Shown: positions 8,520 through 17,047 of the stretch, piece by piece
Layout of the letters: every line of letters starts with the position of its first letter
How positions within the stretch are numbered: position 1 is the first letter of the stretch
NCBI RefSeq assembly: GCF_030658505.1
Contig: NZ_JAUTXR010000163.1
Coordinates: 1-64,000 of the forward strand
DNA length: 64,000 nt
Source: Stenotrophomonas raiganjensis (SeqCode)
Lineage (GTDB): Bacteria > Pseudomonadota > Gammaproteobacteria > Xanthomonadales > Xanthomonadaceae
Direction of reading: 5' to 3'
The notes under the pieces: generated by a model
The model's database searches: none
What the model was told of the DNA's origin: nothing
Seen by the model: the letters and a program-made list of their open reading frames with translations, nothing else
Made by a program: the position numbers and the translations under genes

Positions 8520-9398
8520 TCAGGGCTTTTTGATCTTCTCTACGTGTTCGATGATGCGTGTGGCCACGTCCACCCCGCAGGCGGCTTCGATCCCTTCCAG
8601 CCCCGGCGTGGAGTTGACCTCCAATACCAGCGGGCCACGCGCCGAGCGGATCAGGTCCACCCCGCACACCGACAGGCCCAGCGCTTTGGCCGAACGCACC
8701 GCCACCTGCTGCTCGGCGCGGCTGGCCTTGGCCGCCACCGCAGTGCCGCCAGCATGCAGGTTGGAGCGGAAGTCGCCTTCCGGAGCCTGCCGCTGCATCG
8801 ACGCCACCACCTGGTCGCCTACCACGAAGCAGCGCAGGTCGGCGCCCTTGGCCTCGCCGATGAACTCCTGCATCAGGAAGTTGGCGTACAACCCGCGCAG
8901 GGCCTCGACGATGCCGCGCGAGGCACTGGCCTTCTCGGTGAGGATCACGCCCCGCCCCTGGGTGCCCTCGTTGAGCTTCACCACATGCGGCGGCGGGCCG
9001 AGCATGGACAACAGATCGACAGTGTCGTCGGGGTTGTCGCCGAACACGGTGACCGGCATGTCGATGCCCTTGGCCGCCAGCAGCTGGTGCGCGCGCAGCT
9101 TGTCGCGCGAGCGCAGGATGGCATCGGACGGATTGGGGGTACGTGCGCCCATCAGCTCGAACTGGCGCAGCACCGCGGTGCCGTAGCGGGTGATCGAGGC
9201 ACCGATGCGCGGGATGACCATGTCCACGCCGGTCATCGGCCGGCCCTTGTAGTGCATCGAGAAGCCATCGGCAGCAATGCGCATGTAGCAGCGCAGCGGA
9301 TCGAGGATGCGTACGGTGTGGCCGCGCGCGCGCGCGGCTTCGACCAGCCGGCGGGTGGAGTACAGGGAGCTGTTGCGGGACAGGATGGCGAGCTTCAT
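8520..9398 (-). CDS. rimK: ATP-grasp ribosomal protein S6 glutamate ligase RimK
   Basis: The ATG at 9398 gives a 292-residue protein beginning [22 protein letters not shown], matching the usual RimK start and length; the longer upstream frame is rejected. ATP-grasp motifs are present: [30 protein letters not shown] and the metal-binding [13 protein letters not shown]. RimK adds glutamates to the C-terminus of ribosomal protein S6 (and can make poly-alpha-glutamate). It appears monocistronic, divergent from the thioesterase gene and followed by a strong terminator. Confidence 0.92.
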   Translation of the reverse strand: MKLAILSRNSSLYSTRRLVEAARARGHTVRILDPLRCYMRIAADGFSMHYKGRPMTGVDMVIPRIGASITRYGTAVLRQFELMGARTPNPSDAILRSRDKLRAHQLLAAKGIDMPVTVFGDNPDDTVDLLSMLGPPPHVVKLNEGTQGRGVILTEKASASRGIVEALRGLYANFLMQEFIGEAKGADLRCFVVGDQVVASMQRQAPEGDFRSNLHAGGTAVAAKASRAEQQVAVRSAKALGLSVCGVDLIRSARGPLVLEVNSTPGLEGIEAACGVDVATRIIEHVEKIKKP

Positions 9399-9527
9399 CG
9401 CGGCGGGATCGGGCGGCAGGCGCGCAGCATAGCGCGGGCGTGTGGCGGGTGGATGATGCTGTGCGGCGTGGCTTGGCGGGAAGCGGACGGCACACTGCCA
9501 GGTACTGGCCAGAACGGACGCAACCCC

Positions 9528-9950
9528 ATGTCGATCACCGTGTTCCCGCGTTTCTCCGAAGTGGACGTACTCGGCCACGTCACCAACACCGCCCTACCCG
9601 TCTGGTTCGAGGAAGGCCGCCAGGAGATCTTCCGGCACTTCAGCCGCGAGGCCAGCATGCGCGACCTGACGCTGATCCTGCGCCGCTACGAGATCGACTT
9701 CCTGCAGCAGATACAGGCCGGACACGAAGTGCGCGTCGAGACCCGCATCGAGAACATTGGCCGCTCGTCCCTGTCGATCGTGCAGCAGGCATTCCAGTTC
9801 GAGGCCCTGGTCGCCAGCGGGCGCTGCGTGATGGTGCATTTCGACTACACGACCAACGCCTCGCGCGAGATCGATGCGGGGCAGCGCCGGGCATTGTCGG
9901 GGCTGTTTACCGAGGAGTATGCGCAGCTGATGCAGGCGACCGGCACATGA
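9528..9950 (+). CDS. Hot-dog acyl-CoA thioesterase (4HBT, YbgC/FadM-like)
   Basis: The protein has 140 residues and starts at the ATG at 9528 ([13 protein letters not shown]). The 4HBT signature is [21 protein letters not shown], where the Asp and the GH-x-TN motif occupy the usual active-site positions. The core hot-dog strands follow ([21 protein letters not shown]). It should hydrolyse acyl-CoA thioesters in the cytoplasm; chain length cannot be told. It is divergent from rimK, with a 129-base gap. The much longer upstream frame is the antisense shadow of rimK. Confidence 0.85.
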   Translation: MSITVFPRFSEVDVLGHVTNTALPVWFEEGRQEIFRHFSREASMRDLTLILRRYEIDFLQQIQAGHEVRVETRIENIGRSSLSIVQQAFQFEALVASGRCVMVHFDYTTNASREIDAGQRRALSGLFTEEYAQLMQATGT

Positions 9951-10075
9951 GCCATACGGAAATCCGGTCATCCGCGCTCACTGCTGCCCGCAGCCTGTTT
10001 CTTCAGCGTTTCCACCGCTTTCCCGGCCTGCATCGACGGCGCATGCCGGAACTTCCTTGTTCGATTCGACGCAGC

Positions 10076-11257
10076 CTAACCTGTGACTGACGGCCGCTGA
10101 TCCGCGCGGGGCAGGCGCAGCGAGAAGCGTCCATCGCGGACACGCACGGCCAGTGCGGTTTCCCGCCACTCCACAGGCAGGGCCAGTGCCGTGTGTGGCG
10201 TCGGGTTGCGTGTGATCGCGTCGAACGTCCAGTGTTCCTCATGGGCTTCGCAGCGAAGCGTTCCGTCATCGCCGACCGCGATCACATCGATCCAGGCCCC
10301 ACTCCGGGCCTTGCCGCTGCCGCCCATCGCACGGCGACCGATGGCCTGCCAATGCCCCTGCCAGTGGACGAGCCAGACGCCCTCGATGGGACGCAGATCC
10401 CCATCAAGCACGCTGCCCGCCACCACCACGCACCGTCCGGACGGGCTGGCGATCACCGTATCCAGATCACAGGCGTGACGGTCACTGGGCTCGCCATCAA
10501 GACAGAGCGCGTACGGACAGATGCGCGCGAACAAGGTCGGATGCACGGTCAGGCGCAGGTCGTCGGGAAGCAGCGGGATGGCCTGCAGCACCCGGGCATC
10601 AGGCAGGACATGCCGCAACACCTGCGGCAACCCGGCGGCCAGCGCCGGATGCGCCTGTTCCAGCCATAAACCCCGGCAGGGGCGCAGCGTGGTCGATCGA
10701 CTGGGAATATCCCGCAACCACATCGCGGCTTCGGCATCCCCGCCAAGCTGCCGGCGCTCGTGCAGTTCCTGCCAGAACAGGCTGGGAACAATCGCCAGCA
10801 GGTGCATCACCCTCTTGTCCGCTTCGTCGTAGACGATCACCGCTTCGCTGCGATCACTGTAGCCACTGGCCACACGCAGCGCGCTGCCCGCCAGCGCCAG
10901 CCACTCGCCGCTGGCATCGTGGCTGCCTGCGGTGGATACGCCCTCGACAATGGCGCCATCGCGCAGCATCAGGGTGCCGTAGGCCGGCCCGCCCATGCCC
11001 AGCTCGCCCCAATCCAACAGCACATCATGCGTGGGCGGCCGGGTGGCGAAGGGCAGCGTCGCCCGCGAGCGCAGCAGTGCGCCGCCTACGGCATCGCCGA
11101 CCAGATCGAAGCGCTGCAGCACGCCGCCCAGGGCAAGGCAGGCAGCCAGGCCAACGACCACACCCCAAGGCGACCACCACACCACGCAGATCGCTACCCA
11201 TATCAGGAATGGTAGCCACTGGGTGAAACGGCGGAGGGCGATTCGATCAACGGTCAT
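10076..11257 (-). CDS. Hypothetical membrane-anchored protein, 393 residues
   Basis: I do not recognise this family. The N-terminus has a pair of hydrophobic segments (WLPFLIWVAICVVWW and GVVVGLAACLALGGVL, about residues 12-45). A large soluble domain rich in beta-like stretches and Trp follows (for example SGEWLALAGSALRVASGY and GVWLVHWQGHWQAIGRR). The ATG at 11257 (MTVDRIALRR) is chosen, though an upstream ATG at 11287 is in frame. It is divergent from the PoNi-like immunity gene at 11352, about 95 bases away. A polymorphic-toxin context is possible, but nothing in the protein proves it. Confidence 0.6.
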   Translation of the reverse strand: MTVDRIALRRFTQWLPFLIWVAICVVWWSPWGVVVGLAACLALGGVLQRFDLVGDAVGGALLRSRATLPFATRPPTHDVLLDWGELGMGGPAYGTLMLRDGAIVEGVSTAGSHDASGEWLALAGSALRVASGYSDRSEAVIVYDEADKRVMHLLAIVPSLFWQELHERRQLGGDAEAAMWLRDIPSRSTTLRPCRGLWLEQAHPALAAGLPQVLRHVLPDARVLQAIPLLPDDLRLTVHPTLFARICPYALCLDGEPSDRHACDLDTVIASPSGRCVVVAGSVLDGDLRPIEGVWLVHWQGHWQAIGRRAMGGSGKARSGAWIDVIAVGDDGTLRCEAHEEHWTFDAITRNPTPHTALALPVEWRETALAVRVRDGRFSLRLPRADQRPSVTG

Positions 11258-11351
11258 GCAGGCTTGGTGGCGGCGACTGTGCATCATTCAAACCTTCAAC
11301 GCTGTGCCAGGCAATGGGGTTCGAACCGGCAATGCCGCTAGACTCTTGCTG

Positions 11352-12230
11352 ATGATGGAATCGATGACTGCGGTGAATCGCCGGAATCTGCTGCAGGACA
11401 TGCTGCCGCGATGGAGAGCACTGGCCAAGGCCCCGGGCCTGCCGCGCCGCACGCTTCACCTGCCGGATTGGCAGGCGGACTGGAACGCAGGCATGGCCTT
11501 GCTTGCACGCCATGCGCCCAATGGCGGTGAATCCGCGGAGGAAGCGCTGCTGGGACATGCGGCCCTGGAACATGCCTGCAGCTGGGAGACGGTTGCACAG
11601 ACCGGCAGCAACCTGCTGCTGAAAGGCGTTGACCGCGGCTTCGCTCCCGCGGTGTTGCAGCAGATGCATGCCGACGTAGCAGATCTCTGGCTCGAGCATG
11701 CGCGCTTGCTGGCCACTGCCCGGGAAAGCCTGCAGCAGCAAGGCCACGACATCGCGCTGGCTGCGTCGTTGCAATCGCGTACAGCGCAGCACTACGAATA
11801 CGCACTACAGCTGTTGTCACTGGGCGTGCTGCTGGATGCGCAGGAACGCCTGCCGGCGCTGGTGGAGAAGGTGCTCTGTTTCGAGACCGACCGCGTGCTG
11901 GACTACCTCAGCGCGCCGGCGCTGGGCCTGGTGGAAGCCAGTGATGAGGTCTTTCATCCGCGACCGTTCGCCGAGCTGTTCGCGCCGCTGCGCGACGGTG
12001 AAGCGTTCAACCCTTCACTGCTGGCCGGCTACCTGCAGGTGCAGTACCGCGACTTCTTCCTGCTGCCGCCAAAGGCTCAGAAGCGGACCCGGCGCCTGAC
12101 CGGGCCGAACGCATGGGGCTACTGGGCATTTGAAGTGGCTGCGCTGGTGGTGCTGTATGGCGGTGGCGACGCCACGCTGCGCACCTGCCCGCACTACCCT
12201 TCCGACCTGGTGGACTTCGCCCTGCGTTGA
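11352..12230 (+). CDS. PoNi-like immunity protein (DUF1910/DUF1911 family)
   Basis: The product is 292 residues. Its C-terminus, GYWAFEVAALVVLYGGGD followed by HYPSDLVDFA, is the characteristic DUF1911 ending of PoNi proteins, which neutralise PoNe DNase toxins. The N-terminal part is all-helical, as expected for DUF1910. No PoNe toxin is next to it, so it looks like an orphan immunity gene. Starts at 11352, 11355 or 11364 are all in frame. Its stop is one base from the stop of the convergent DUF805 gene. The family call is firm; protection against a toxin is inferred. Confidence 0.8.
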   Translation: MMESMTAVNRRNLLQDMLPRWRALAKAPGLPRRTLHLPDWQADWNAGMALLARHAPNGGESAEEALLGHAALEHACSWETVAQTGSNLLLKGVDRGFAPAVLQQMHADVADLWLEHARLLATARESLQQQGHDIALAASLQSRTAQHYEYALQLLSLGVLLDAQERLPALVEKVLCFETDRVLDYLSAPALGLVEASDEVFHPRPFAELFAPLRDGEAFNPSLLAGYLQVQYRDFFLLPPKAQKRTRRLTGPNAWGYWAFEVAALVVLYGGGDATLRTCPHYPSDLVDFALR

Positions 12231-12231
12231 G

Positions 12232-12636
12232 TCAGGCGCCCGGCAGGCCGGAAATGCCGCCGAATCGATTCTCTTCCTCGTTACCCGGCAGGAGCATGAC
12301 AGGGAAGAGGACGAATACACCCAACGGGATGAAGGCGATCACCACGTACCAGCCAGACTCGTCAATGTCGTGCAGTCGTCGAACGGCCAGGGCCAGCATC
12401 GGCGGAAGAAGGACGATGACAGCGCAATCCGTCATGACCGCGCCCAACGTCCGGAACGGCCGGAAGGCCTCCCCATCGAGCAGCACGGTGCCCGTCAGCC
12501 AGTATCCGCCGTCCATCAAGGTGTAGCTCACCGCCACCACAAGCGCAGCAGACAGGGAGTACGACCAGAACTCTTTCCGGTTGGATCGCCCTGAAAAATC
12601 AAAGCAACGCCTGAGGGGCAAAAGTGCAGGGATCAT
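12232..12636 (-). CDS. DUF805 family membrane protein
   Basis: The ATG at 12636 follows a GGAGCGCGA site and gives 134 residues. The DUF805 hallmark FDFSGRSNRKEFWSY is at about residues 12-26, followed by four hydrophobic segments and the conserved ALAVRRLHDIDESGW loop. DUF805 proteins are small inner-membrane proteins of unknown function. It converges on the PoNi-like gene with a single base between stop codons. Upstream lies 305 bp with no gene. Confidence 0.85.
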   Translation of the reverse strand: MIPALLPLRRCFDFSGRSNRKEFWSYSLSAALVVAVSYTLMDGGYWLTGTVLLDGEAFRPFRTLGAVMTDCAVIVLLPPMLALAVRRLHDIDESGWYVVIAFIPLGVFVLFPVMLLPGNEEENRFGGISGLPGA

Positions 12637-12941
12637 TCGCGCTCCGGGCGGCGGACGATGGGTCAACGGTTAACGATCTTTTAGCATCCCCAAGCCGAGC
12701 ACCAACTGAACCCTGCGGCCCGACGGGCCCGCCAGACAGCGGAGGTTGCCTGAGCCAGCGTCGCCCATTCAAACGCGATTGCAATGCGCTGTATAAACAA
12801 GCCACTCGGGCTGTGGTTCGGAGAAGCCACAGTCCAACGCATTGAAGAGAGAAATTGGGGCGCTGCCGCCCGCCACACGCTGGACTTCGGTGTGGTTCAA
12901 CGATTGCGCCGCGCCTGCTTGGGGTGAATACCCTGGAGACA
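12637..12941. other. Intergenic stretch with no recognised feature
   Basis: This 305-base gap lies between the DUF805 start and tRNA-Gly. I see no gene, terminator or repeat that I can support. It should contain the DUF805 promoter. Confidence 0.6.
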
Positions 12942-13015
12942 TGGAGCGGGCGATGGGAATCGAACCCACGTCAGTAGCTTGGGAAGCTACAGCTCTACCA
13001 TTGAGCTACGCCCGC
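12942..13015 (-). tRNA. tRNA-Gly, anticodon CCC
   Basis: The minus strand folds as a 74-base tRNA. The acceptor stem is GCGGGCG/CGCCCGC with T as discriminator and an encoded CCA. The D-arm is GCTC-AATGGTA-GAGC. The anticodon arm GTAGC-TTCCCAA-GCTAC gives anticodon CCC. The T-arm is TGGG-TTCGATT-CCCA. It reads GGG glycine codons. Confidence 0.97.
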
Positions 13016-13078
13016 GTTGCGATGGAAAGTCTATGCGGAGGGACCGGTACAGCGCAATGGTGGCCACCGCATCCGCGA

Positions 13079-13118
13079 GGGGGCAGAGCCCTCTCCTTGC
13101 GGAAAGGGATCCGACCCC
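13079..13118. repeat. Imperfect GGGG(T)CAGA..CCC palindrome near a gene end
   Basis: GGGGCAGAGCCCTCTCC and GGAAAGGGATCCGACCCC form an imperfect stem over TTGC. It is a degenerate relative of the palindromes at 23110-23143 and 53642-53683. It lies 13 bases beyond the stop of the minus-strand autotransporter gene, so it may act as its terminator. Confidence 0.55.
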
Positions 13119-13130
13119 GGCGGTTGCTGC

Positions 13131-14966
13131 TTAGAAGCTGCCGCTGAAGTTGGCGAACAGCGTCGCGTCCTGGGCACGCTTCTGACCGGTCGAAGCGCTC
13201 AGGCCGAAGTTGCTCTGCAGGCCGAACAGCTCGGTACGGGCACCCAGCACCACGGTGGCGTAGTTCTTGTCGAAGTTCAGGCCCGGTACGCGGTAGCTGC
13301 CCAGTTCCGGCAGGGTCTGCAGCCAGGCGCTGGCCTGCTTGGTGTCTTCGAACTCGTGGTCGTAGGTCACCTGCGCATACGGCTTGACGGCGCCGCCATC
13401 GAAGCGGGCCTGCCAGCCGATACGGCCGACGGTCGAATCGACGTTCTGGCGGTCATAGCCCAGCGCGGTGGCCAGCGTGCCGGCCGCGGCACTTTCGGTG
13501 TAGCCGTCGATCTTCACCTTCTGCCAGATCACCGACGCAATCGGGCCATGACGGAAGCCGCCTTCGGTGCCGAACTCGTAGCCGGCATTCAGGGCAGCGG
13601 TCAGGTTGCTGCCGTCCGGCGAGCCGCCGTGCTCGCGGGTGGCCGGGCCGAGCTGGACCTTGCGGTTCACGTCATACGACAACCAGGTGTAGCTGACCTG
13701 GCCATTGACCCAGATACGGTCGTGGTACCAGCCCGCAAACAGACCGGCAGTGGTGTCCTTCTGGGTGAAATCACCACGGCTGTTGCCGAAATCGGCATTC
13801 AGGCGACCGAAGCCGGCGAAGCCGCCGAACACCATGCCGTCACGCGCCCAGTCGATACCGAACAGGCCGGCCGGCGCCAGGCCGTCGTACAGATCAGCGT
13901 GGTCGTAGCGCTGCAGGTCACCACGCACGCCGCCCCACCAGGACAGGCCGTCGGCCGGACGACCGCCGAGGTGCATGCTGACCTGGTCGGCACGCGAACG
14001 GCCAATGGTCTGCGCCGAGTGGCTCAGCACCTGCTGCAGGCGCGGCGCTTCCAGCACCGAGACGGCGTACTGGCCCAGCAGCTGGTGGCCCGCGGTGGTC
14101 GGGTGCACGCCGTCGGCGAACAGATAGGTGTTGGCTGCATCCGGGCTGACGTAGCTGGTCGGGTTGCAGGTCAGGATGCTCTGCGTCGAATTGGCCGGAT
14201 CGATCTTGCAGGCGGTGCTGGTGACGTTGGTGAAGCCATACATGCCCGGGTTGGCGGCAACTTCACCCAGCACGGTGAAGGTATCCAGCGGAATGAACTC
14301 GATGCCGGCCTGCTTCAGGCCGCCGTACAGCGCCTTGTTGTAACCGGCCGACAGTGCGGTGGCGGTGGCGGCATTCGGGCCGCGGAAGGCCGGGGTCAGG
14401 CCGACGTTGGGCAGGTTCGGCACCAGCACGTACTCGGCACCGGCCTGCTTCAGCGCGCCCACCAGGGCGATCTGGTCGGTAACGGCGGCGCCGATGATGG
14501 CCTGTGCCTGCGCGGGCGCGCCGGCAGCGGCGAACAGGTCGTTGGCACCGCCCCACACCGTGTACAGGACATTGGGATCGGCCTTGCCGCCATTGGCCGC
14601 CAGGTAGCGGGCCGCCTGCGACTTCAGCGACGGAATGGTTCCCATCGGGCTTGCCACGTCCACGCCGACGCGGGCGCCGCCGACGGCGTAGTTGTCACCG
14701 TTCTGGCCGTTGCCGTTGGGGTCCTTGTTCAGGCCGTAGTAGTTGGCGACCTGCTGCGACCAGACCCAGCCCGGGTTGGTGGTGAACTGACCGGTGACCG
14801 GCTGCACGCCGGGCGGCAGCAGCGGACGGAAGTAGCCGGCATCGGTGAGGCTGTCACCGAAGAACACGGCCTTGGAATACGGGGATTCGCCTGCCATGGC
14901 CGGCAGCGCGGCGAGCGCGATCGCGGCCGCCATCAGGGAGCGGATCGGGCGTTTGCTGAGCAGCAT
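13131..14966 (-). CDS. GDSL-type esterase autotransporter
   Basis: The ATG at 14966 is preceded by AGGAGTTCTTTAC and opens a Sec signal peptide (residues 1-25). The 611-residue protein has the GDSL block VFFGDSLTDAG with nucleophile Ser39, block III GGANDLF and block V DGVHPTTAGH with the catalytic Asp and His. The last 270 or so residues form an autotransporter beta-barrel ending in FANFSGSF with a C-terminal Phe. This is the EstA/type V layout: a surface-displayed lipase/esterase held by its own barrel. It stands alone on the minus strand, divergent from thiS. Confidence 0.92.
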   Translation of the reverse strand: MLLSKRPIRSLMAAAIALAALPAMAGESPYSKAVFFGDSLTDAGYFRPLLPPGVQPVTGQFTTNPGWVWSQQVANYYGLNKDPNGNGQNGDNYAVGGARVGVDVASPMGTIPSLKSQAARYLAANGGKADPNVLYTVWGGANDLFAAAGAPAQAQAIIGAAVTDQIALVGALKQAGAEYVLVPNLPNVGLTPAFRGPNAATATALSAGYNKALYGGLKQAGIEFIPLDTFTVLGEVAANPGMYGFTNVTSTACKIDPANSTQSILTCNPTSYVSPDAANTYLFADGVHPTTAGHQLLGQYAVSVLEAPRLQQVLSHSAQTIGRSRADQVSMHLGGRPADGLSWWGGVRGDLQRYDHADLYDGLAPAGLFGIDWARDGMVFGGFAGFGRLNADFGNSRGDFTQKDTTAGLFAGWYHDRIWVNGQVSYTWLSYDVNRKVQLGPATREHGGSPDGSNLTAALNAGYEFGTEGGFRHGPIASVIWQKVKIDGYTESAAAGTLATALGYDRQNVDSTVGRIGWQARFDGGAVKPYAQVTYDHEFEDTKQASAWLQTLPELGSYRVPGLNFDKNYATVVLGARTELFGLQSNFGLSASTGQKRAQDATLFANFSGSF

Positions 14967-15173
14967 GTAAAGAACTCCTGTGGGGATGTCGTTGAGGACC
15001 CGGCGGACGTACGCCGGCGCACGGTGAATGGTTTCACCGTGCCGCCTTTTGCTCACGCTGCGCCGCCGCATGGATTGTCGCCCGATCCTCTGGAAACCTA
15101 CTGTGCCGGAGCTGGCGCCCGGTACAGATTGCAAACGTTCCGATCCCGACGGGCTATCAGCGACAATGCGCGG

Positions 15174-15374
15174 ATGAACATCCAGCTCAACGGCGAACCC
15201 CGCACCCTGCCCGCTTCGGCGACCCTTCACGACCTGCTCGAGGCCGAGCAGCTGCTGCAGCGCCGGGTGGCGGTGGAGGTCAACGGCGAGATCGTCAGCC
15301 GCAGCCGCCACGGCGAACACGTGCTGGCCGAAGGCGACGTGGTCGAGATCGTGCACGCACTGGGCGGCGGGTGA
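15174..15374 (+). CDS. thiS: Thiamine biosynthesis sulfur carrier ThiS
   Basis: This 66-residue ubiquitin-fold protein starts MNIQLNGEPRTLPA and ends in the required Gly-Gly (ALGGG). ThiS is adenylated and thiocarboxylated at that terminus and donates sulfur to ThiG for the thiazole ring of thiamine. It lies 117 bases upstream of thiG, with a GTAG inverted pair between them. I see no TPP riboswitch in the 207 bases upstream. Confidence 0.92.
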   Translation: MNIQLNGEPRTLPASATLHDLLEAEQLLQRRVAVEVNGEIVSRSRHGEHVLAEGDVVEIVHALGGG

Positions 15375-15385
15375 ACCCTATCCGG

Positions 15386-15443
15386 GTAGTGCGGCCGCTG
15401 GCCGGCAATCCTACCGATTCTGCCGGCCAGCAGCTGGCACTAC
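15386..15443. repeat. Inverted pair of GTAG REP palindromes between thiS and thiG
   Basis: It begins GTAGTGCGGCCGCTGGCCGG and ends CCGGCCAGCAGCTGGCACTAC, so two GTAG elements face each other. This is the paired arrangement seen for SMAG repeats. Confidence 0.8.
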
Positions 15444-15491
15444 CGTTGGCAGCGTGACCCCATCTTCAGGCGGATAAGCGATAATCGCGCC

Positions 15492-16286
15492 ATGAACGTT
15501 CATGTCTCCCCCGATTCGCTGGTGATCGCCGGCAAGACCTATGGCTCGCGGCTGCTGACCGGCACCGGCAAGTTCAAGGACCTGGAAGAAACCCGCCTGG
15601 CCACCGAGGCTGCAGGCGCCCAGATCGTCACCGTGGCCATCCGCCGCACCAACATCGGGCAGAACCCGGGCGAGCCGAACCTGCTCGACGTGCTGCCGCC
15701 GGAGCGCTTCACCATCCTGCCCAACACCGCCGGCTGCTACACCGCCGAGGACGCGGTGCGCACCTGCCGCCTGGCCCGAGAGCTGCTGGACGGCCACAAC
15801 CTGACCAAGCTGGAAGTGCTCGGCGACCAGAAGACCCTGTATCCGGACGTGATCCAGACCCTGAAGGCCGCCGAGCAGCTGGTCAAGGATGGCTTTGAGG
15901 TGATGGTCTACACCTCCGACGACCCGATCCTGGCCAAGCGCCTGGAAGAGATCGGCTGCGCTGCGGTGATGCCGCTGGCCGCGCCGATCGGCTCGGGCCT
16001 GGGCATCCAGAACAAGTACAACCTGCTGCAGATCATCGAAGACGCCAAGGTGCCGATCATCGTCGATGCCGGCGTGGGCACCGCATCGGACGCGGCGATC
16101 GCGATGGAGCTGGGCTGCGACGGCGTGCTGATGAACACCGCCATCGCCGGTGCACGCAGCCCAGTGCTGATGGCCAGTGCCATGCGCAAGGCGGTCGAGG
16201 CCGGCCGCGAGGCCTTCCTGGCCGGGCGCATCCCGCGCAAGCGCTACGCCAGCGCCTCCTCCCCGGTGGATGGGCTGATCGGCTGA
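15492..16286 (+). CDS. thiG: Thiazole synthase ThiG
   Basis: The product is 264 residues, normal for ThiG. It condenses deoxyxylulose phosphate, dehydroglycine and ThiS-bound sulfur into the thiazole phosphate. The TIM-barrel motifs are clear: [11 protein letters not shown] near the start, TKLEVLGD with the Schiff-base Lys region, [18 protein letters not shown], and [21 protein letters not shown] for phosphate binding. The stop overlaps the trmB start (TGATG), so trmB is translationally coupled. The thiS-thiG pairing confirms the pathway. Confidence 0.97.
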   Translation: MNVHVSPDSLVIAGKTYGSRLLTGTGKFKDLEETRLATEAAGAQIVTVAIRRTNIGQNPGEPNLLDVLPPERFTILPNTAGCYTAEDAVRTCRLARELLDGHNLTKLEVLGDQKTLYPDVIQTLKAAEQLVKDGFEVMVYTSDDPILAKRLEEIGCAAVMPLAAPIGSGLGIQNKYNLLQIIEDAKVPIIVDAGVGTASDAAIAMELGCDGVLMNTAIAGARSPVLMASAMRKAVEAGREAFLAGRIPRKRYASASSPVDGLIG

Positions 16287-17020
16287 TGACCAATCCTTTT
16301 GACAGCGCCGGTTCCAAGGCCCCGCCCAAGCCCTTCACCGTGAGCGAGGGCCGCCGCGAGGTGCGCAGCTTCGTATTGCGCCAGGGTCGCTTCACCCCCG
16401 CCCAGCAGCGCGCGTTCGACGAACGCTGGCCGCGCTTCGGCATCGACTACAACGGCCAGCCGCGTGACCTGGACGCCACCTTCGGCCGCCCGGCGCACAA
16501 GGTGCTGGAAATCGGCTTCGGCAACGGTGCCGCGCTGCGCTTCGCCGCCCAGCACGACCCGTCGCGCGACTACATCGGTATCGAGGTGCACGCCCCGGGC
16601 GTGGGCCGCCTGCTGAACGCGCTGGCCGAGGACAATGCCGACCACGTGCGCCTGTACCACCACGACGCGGTGGAAGTGCTGCAGAACGAGATCGCCGACG
16701 GCGCACTCGATGAAGTGCGCATCTACTTCCCGGACCCGTGGCACAAGAAGCGCCACAACAAGCGCCGCCTGCTGCAGCCCGCATTCGCCGAGCTGCTGGT
16801 GCGCAAGCTGCGCCCGGGTGGCCGCCTGCACTGCGCCACCGACTGGGAAGACTACGCCGAGCAGATGTGGGACGTGCTGGACGCTACCGCCGGCCTGGTC
16901 AACCGCGCCGGCCCGCGTGGCAGCGTGCCGCGCCCGGACTGGCGCCCGCAGACCCACTTCGAGACCCGCGGCCAGAAGCTCGGCCACGGCGTCTGGGACC
17001 TGCTGTACGACCGCACCTGA
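16286..17020 (+). CDS. trmB: tRNA (guanine-N7)-methyltransferase TrmB
   Basis: The 244-residue protein has the SAM-binding motif [15 protein letters not shown] and the TrmB signature [16 protein letters not shown], plus the late [17 protein letters not shown]. It makes m7G46 in tRNA. The start overlaps the thiG stop. The downstream permease follows 27 bases later, so all four genes from thiS may share transcripts. Nothing unusual is seen in the protein. Confidence 0.97.
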   Translation: MTNPFDSAGSKAPPKPFTVSEGRREVRSFVLRQGRFTPAQQRAFDERWPRFGIDYNGQPRDLDATFGRPAHKVLEIGFGNGAALRFAAQHDPSRDYIGIEVHAPGVGRLLNALAEDNADHVRLYHHDAVEVLQNEIADGALDEVRIYFPDPWHKKRHNKRRLLQPAFAELLVRKLRPGGRLHCATDWEDYAEQMWDVLDATAGLVNRAGPRGSVPRPDWRPQTHFETRGQKLGHGVWDLLYDRT

Positions 17021-17047
17021 CGATCGCCTGAGGACACCGCGCCCCAC

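Noticed and set aside
9978..10075. Possible coding remnant between the thioesterase and the 393-residue gene
   Set aside because: One minus frame reads like a short helical tail (MQAGKAVETLKKQAAG), but there is no start, domain or context to support a gene.
14967..15173. TPP riboswitch before thiS
   Set aside because: I looked for the conserved CTGAGA and ACCTGA elements and did not find them in the 207-base gap.
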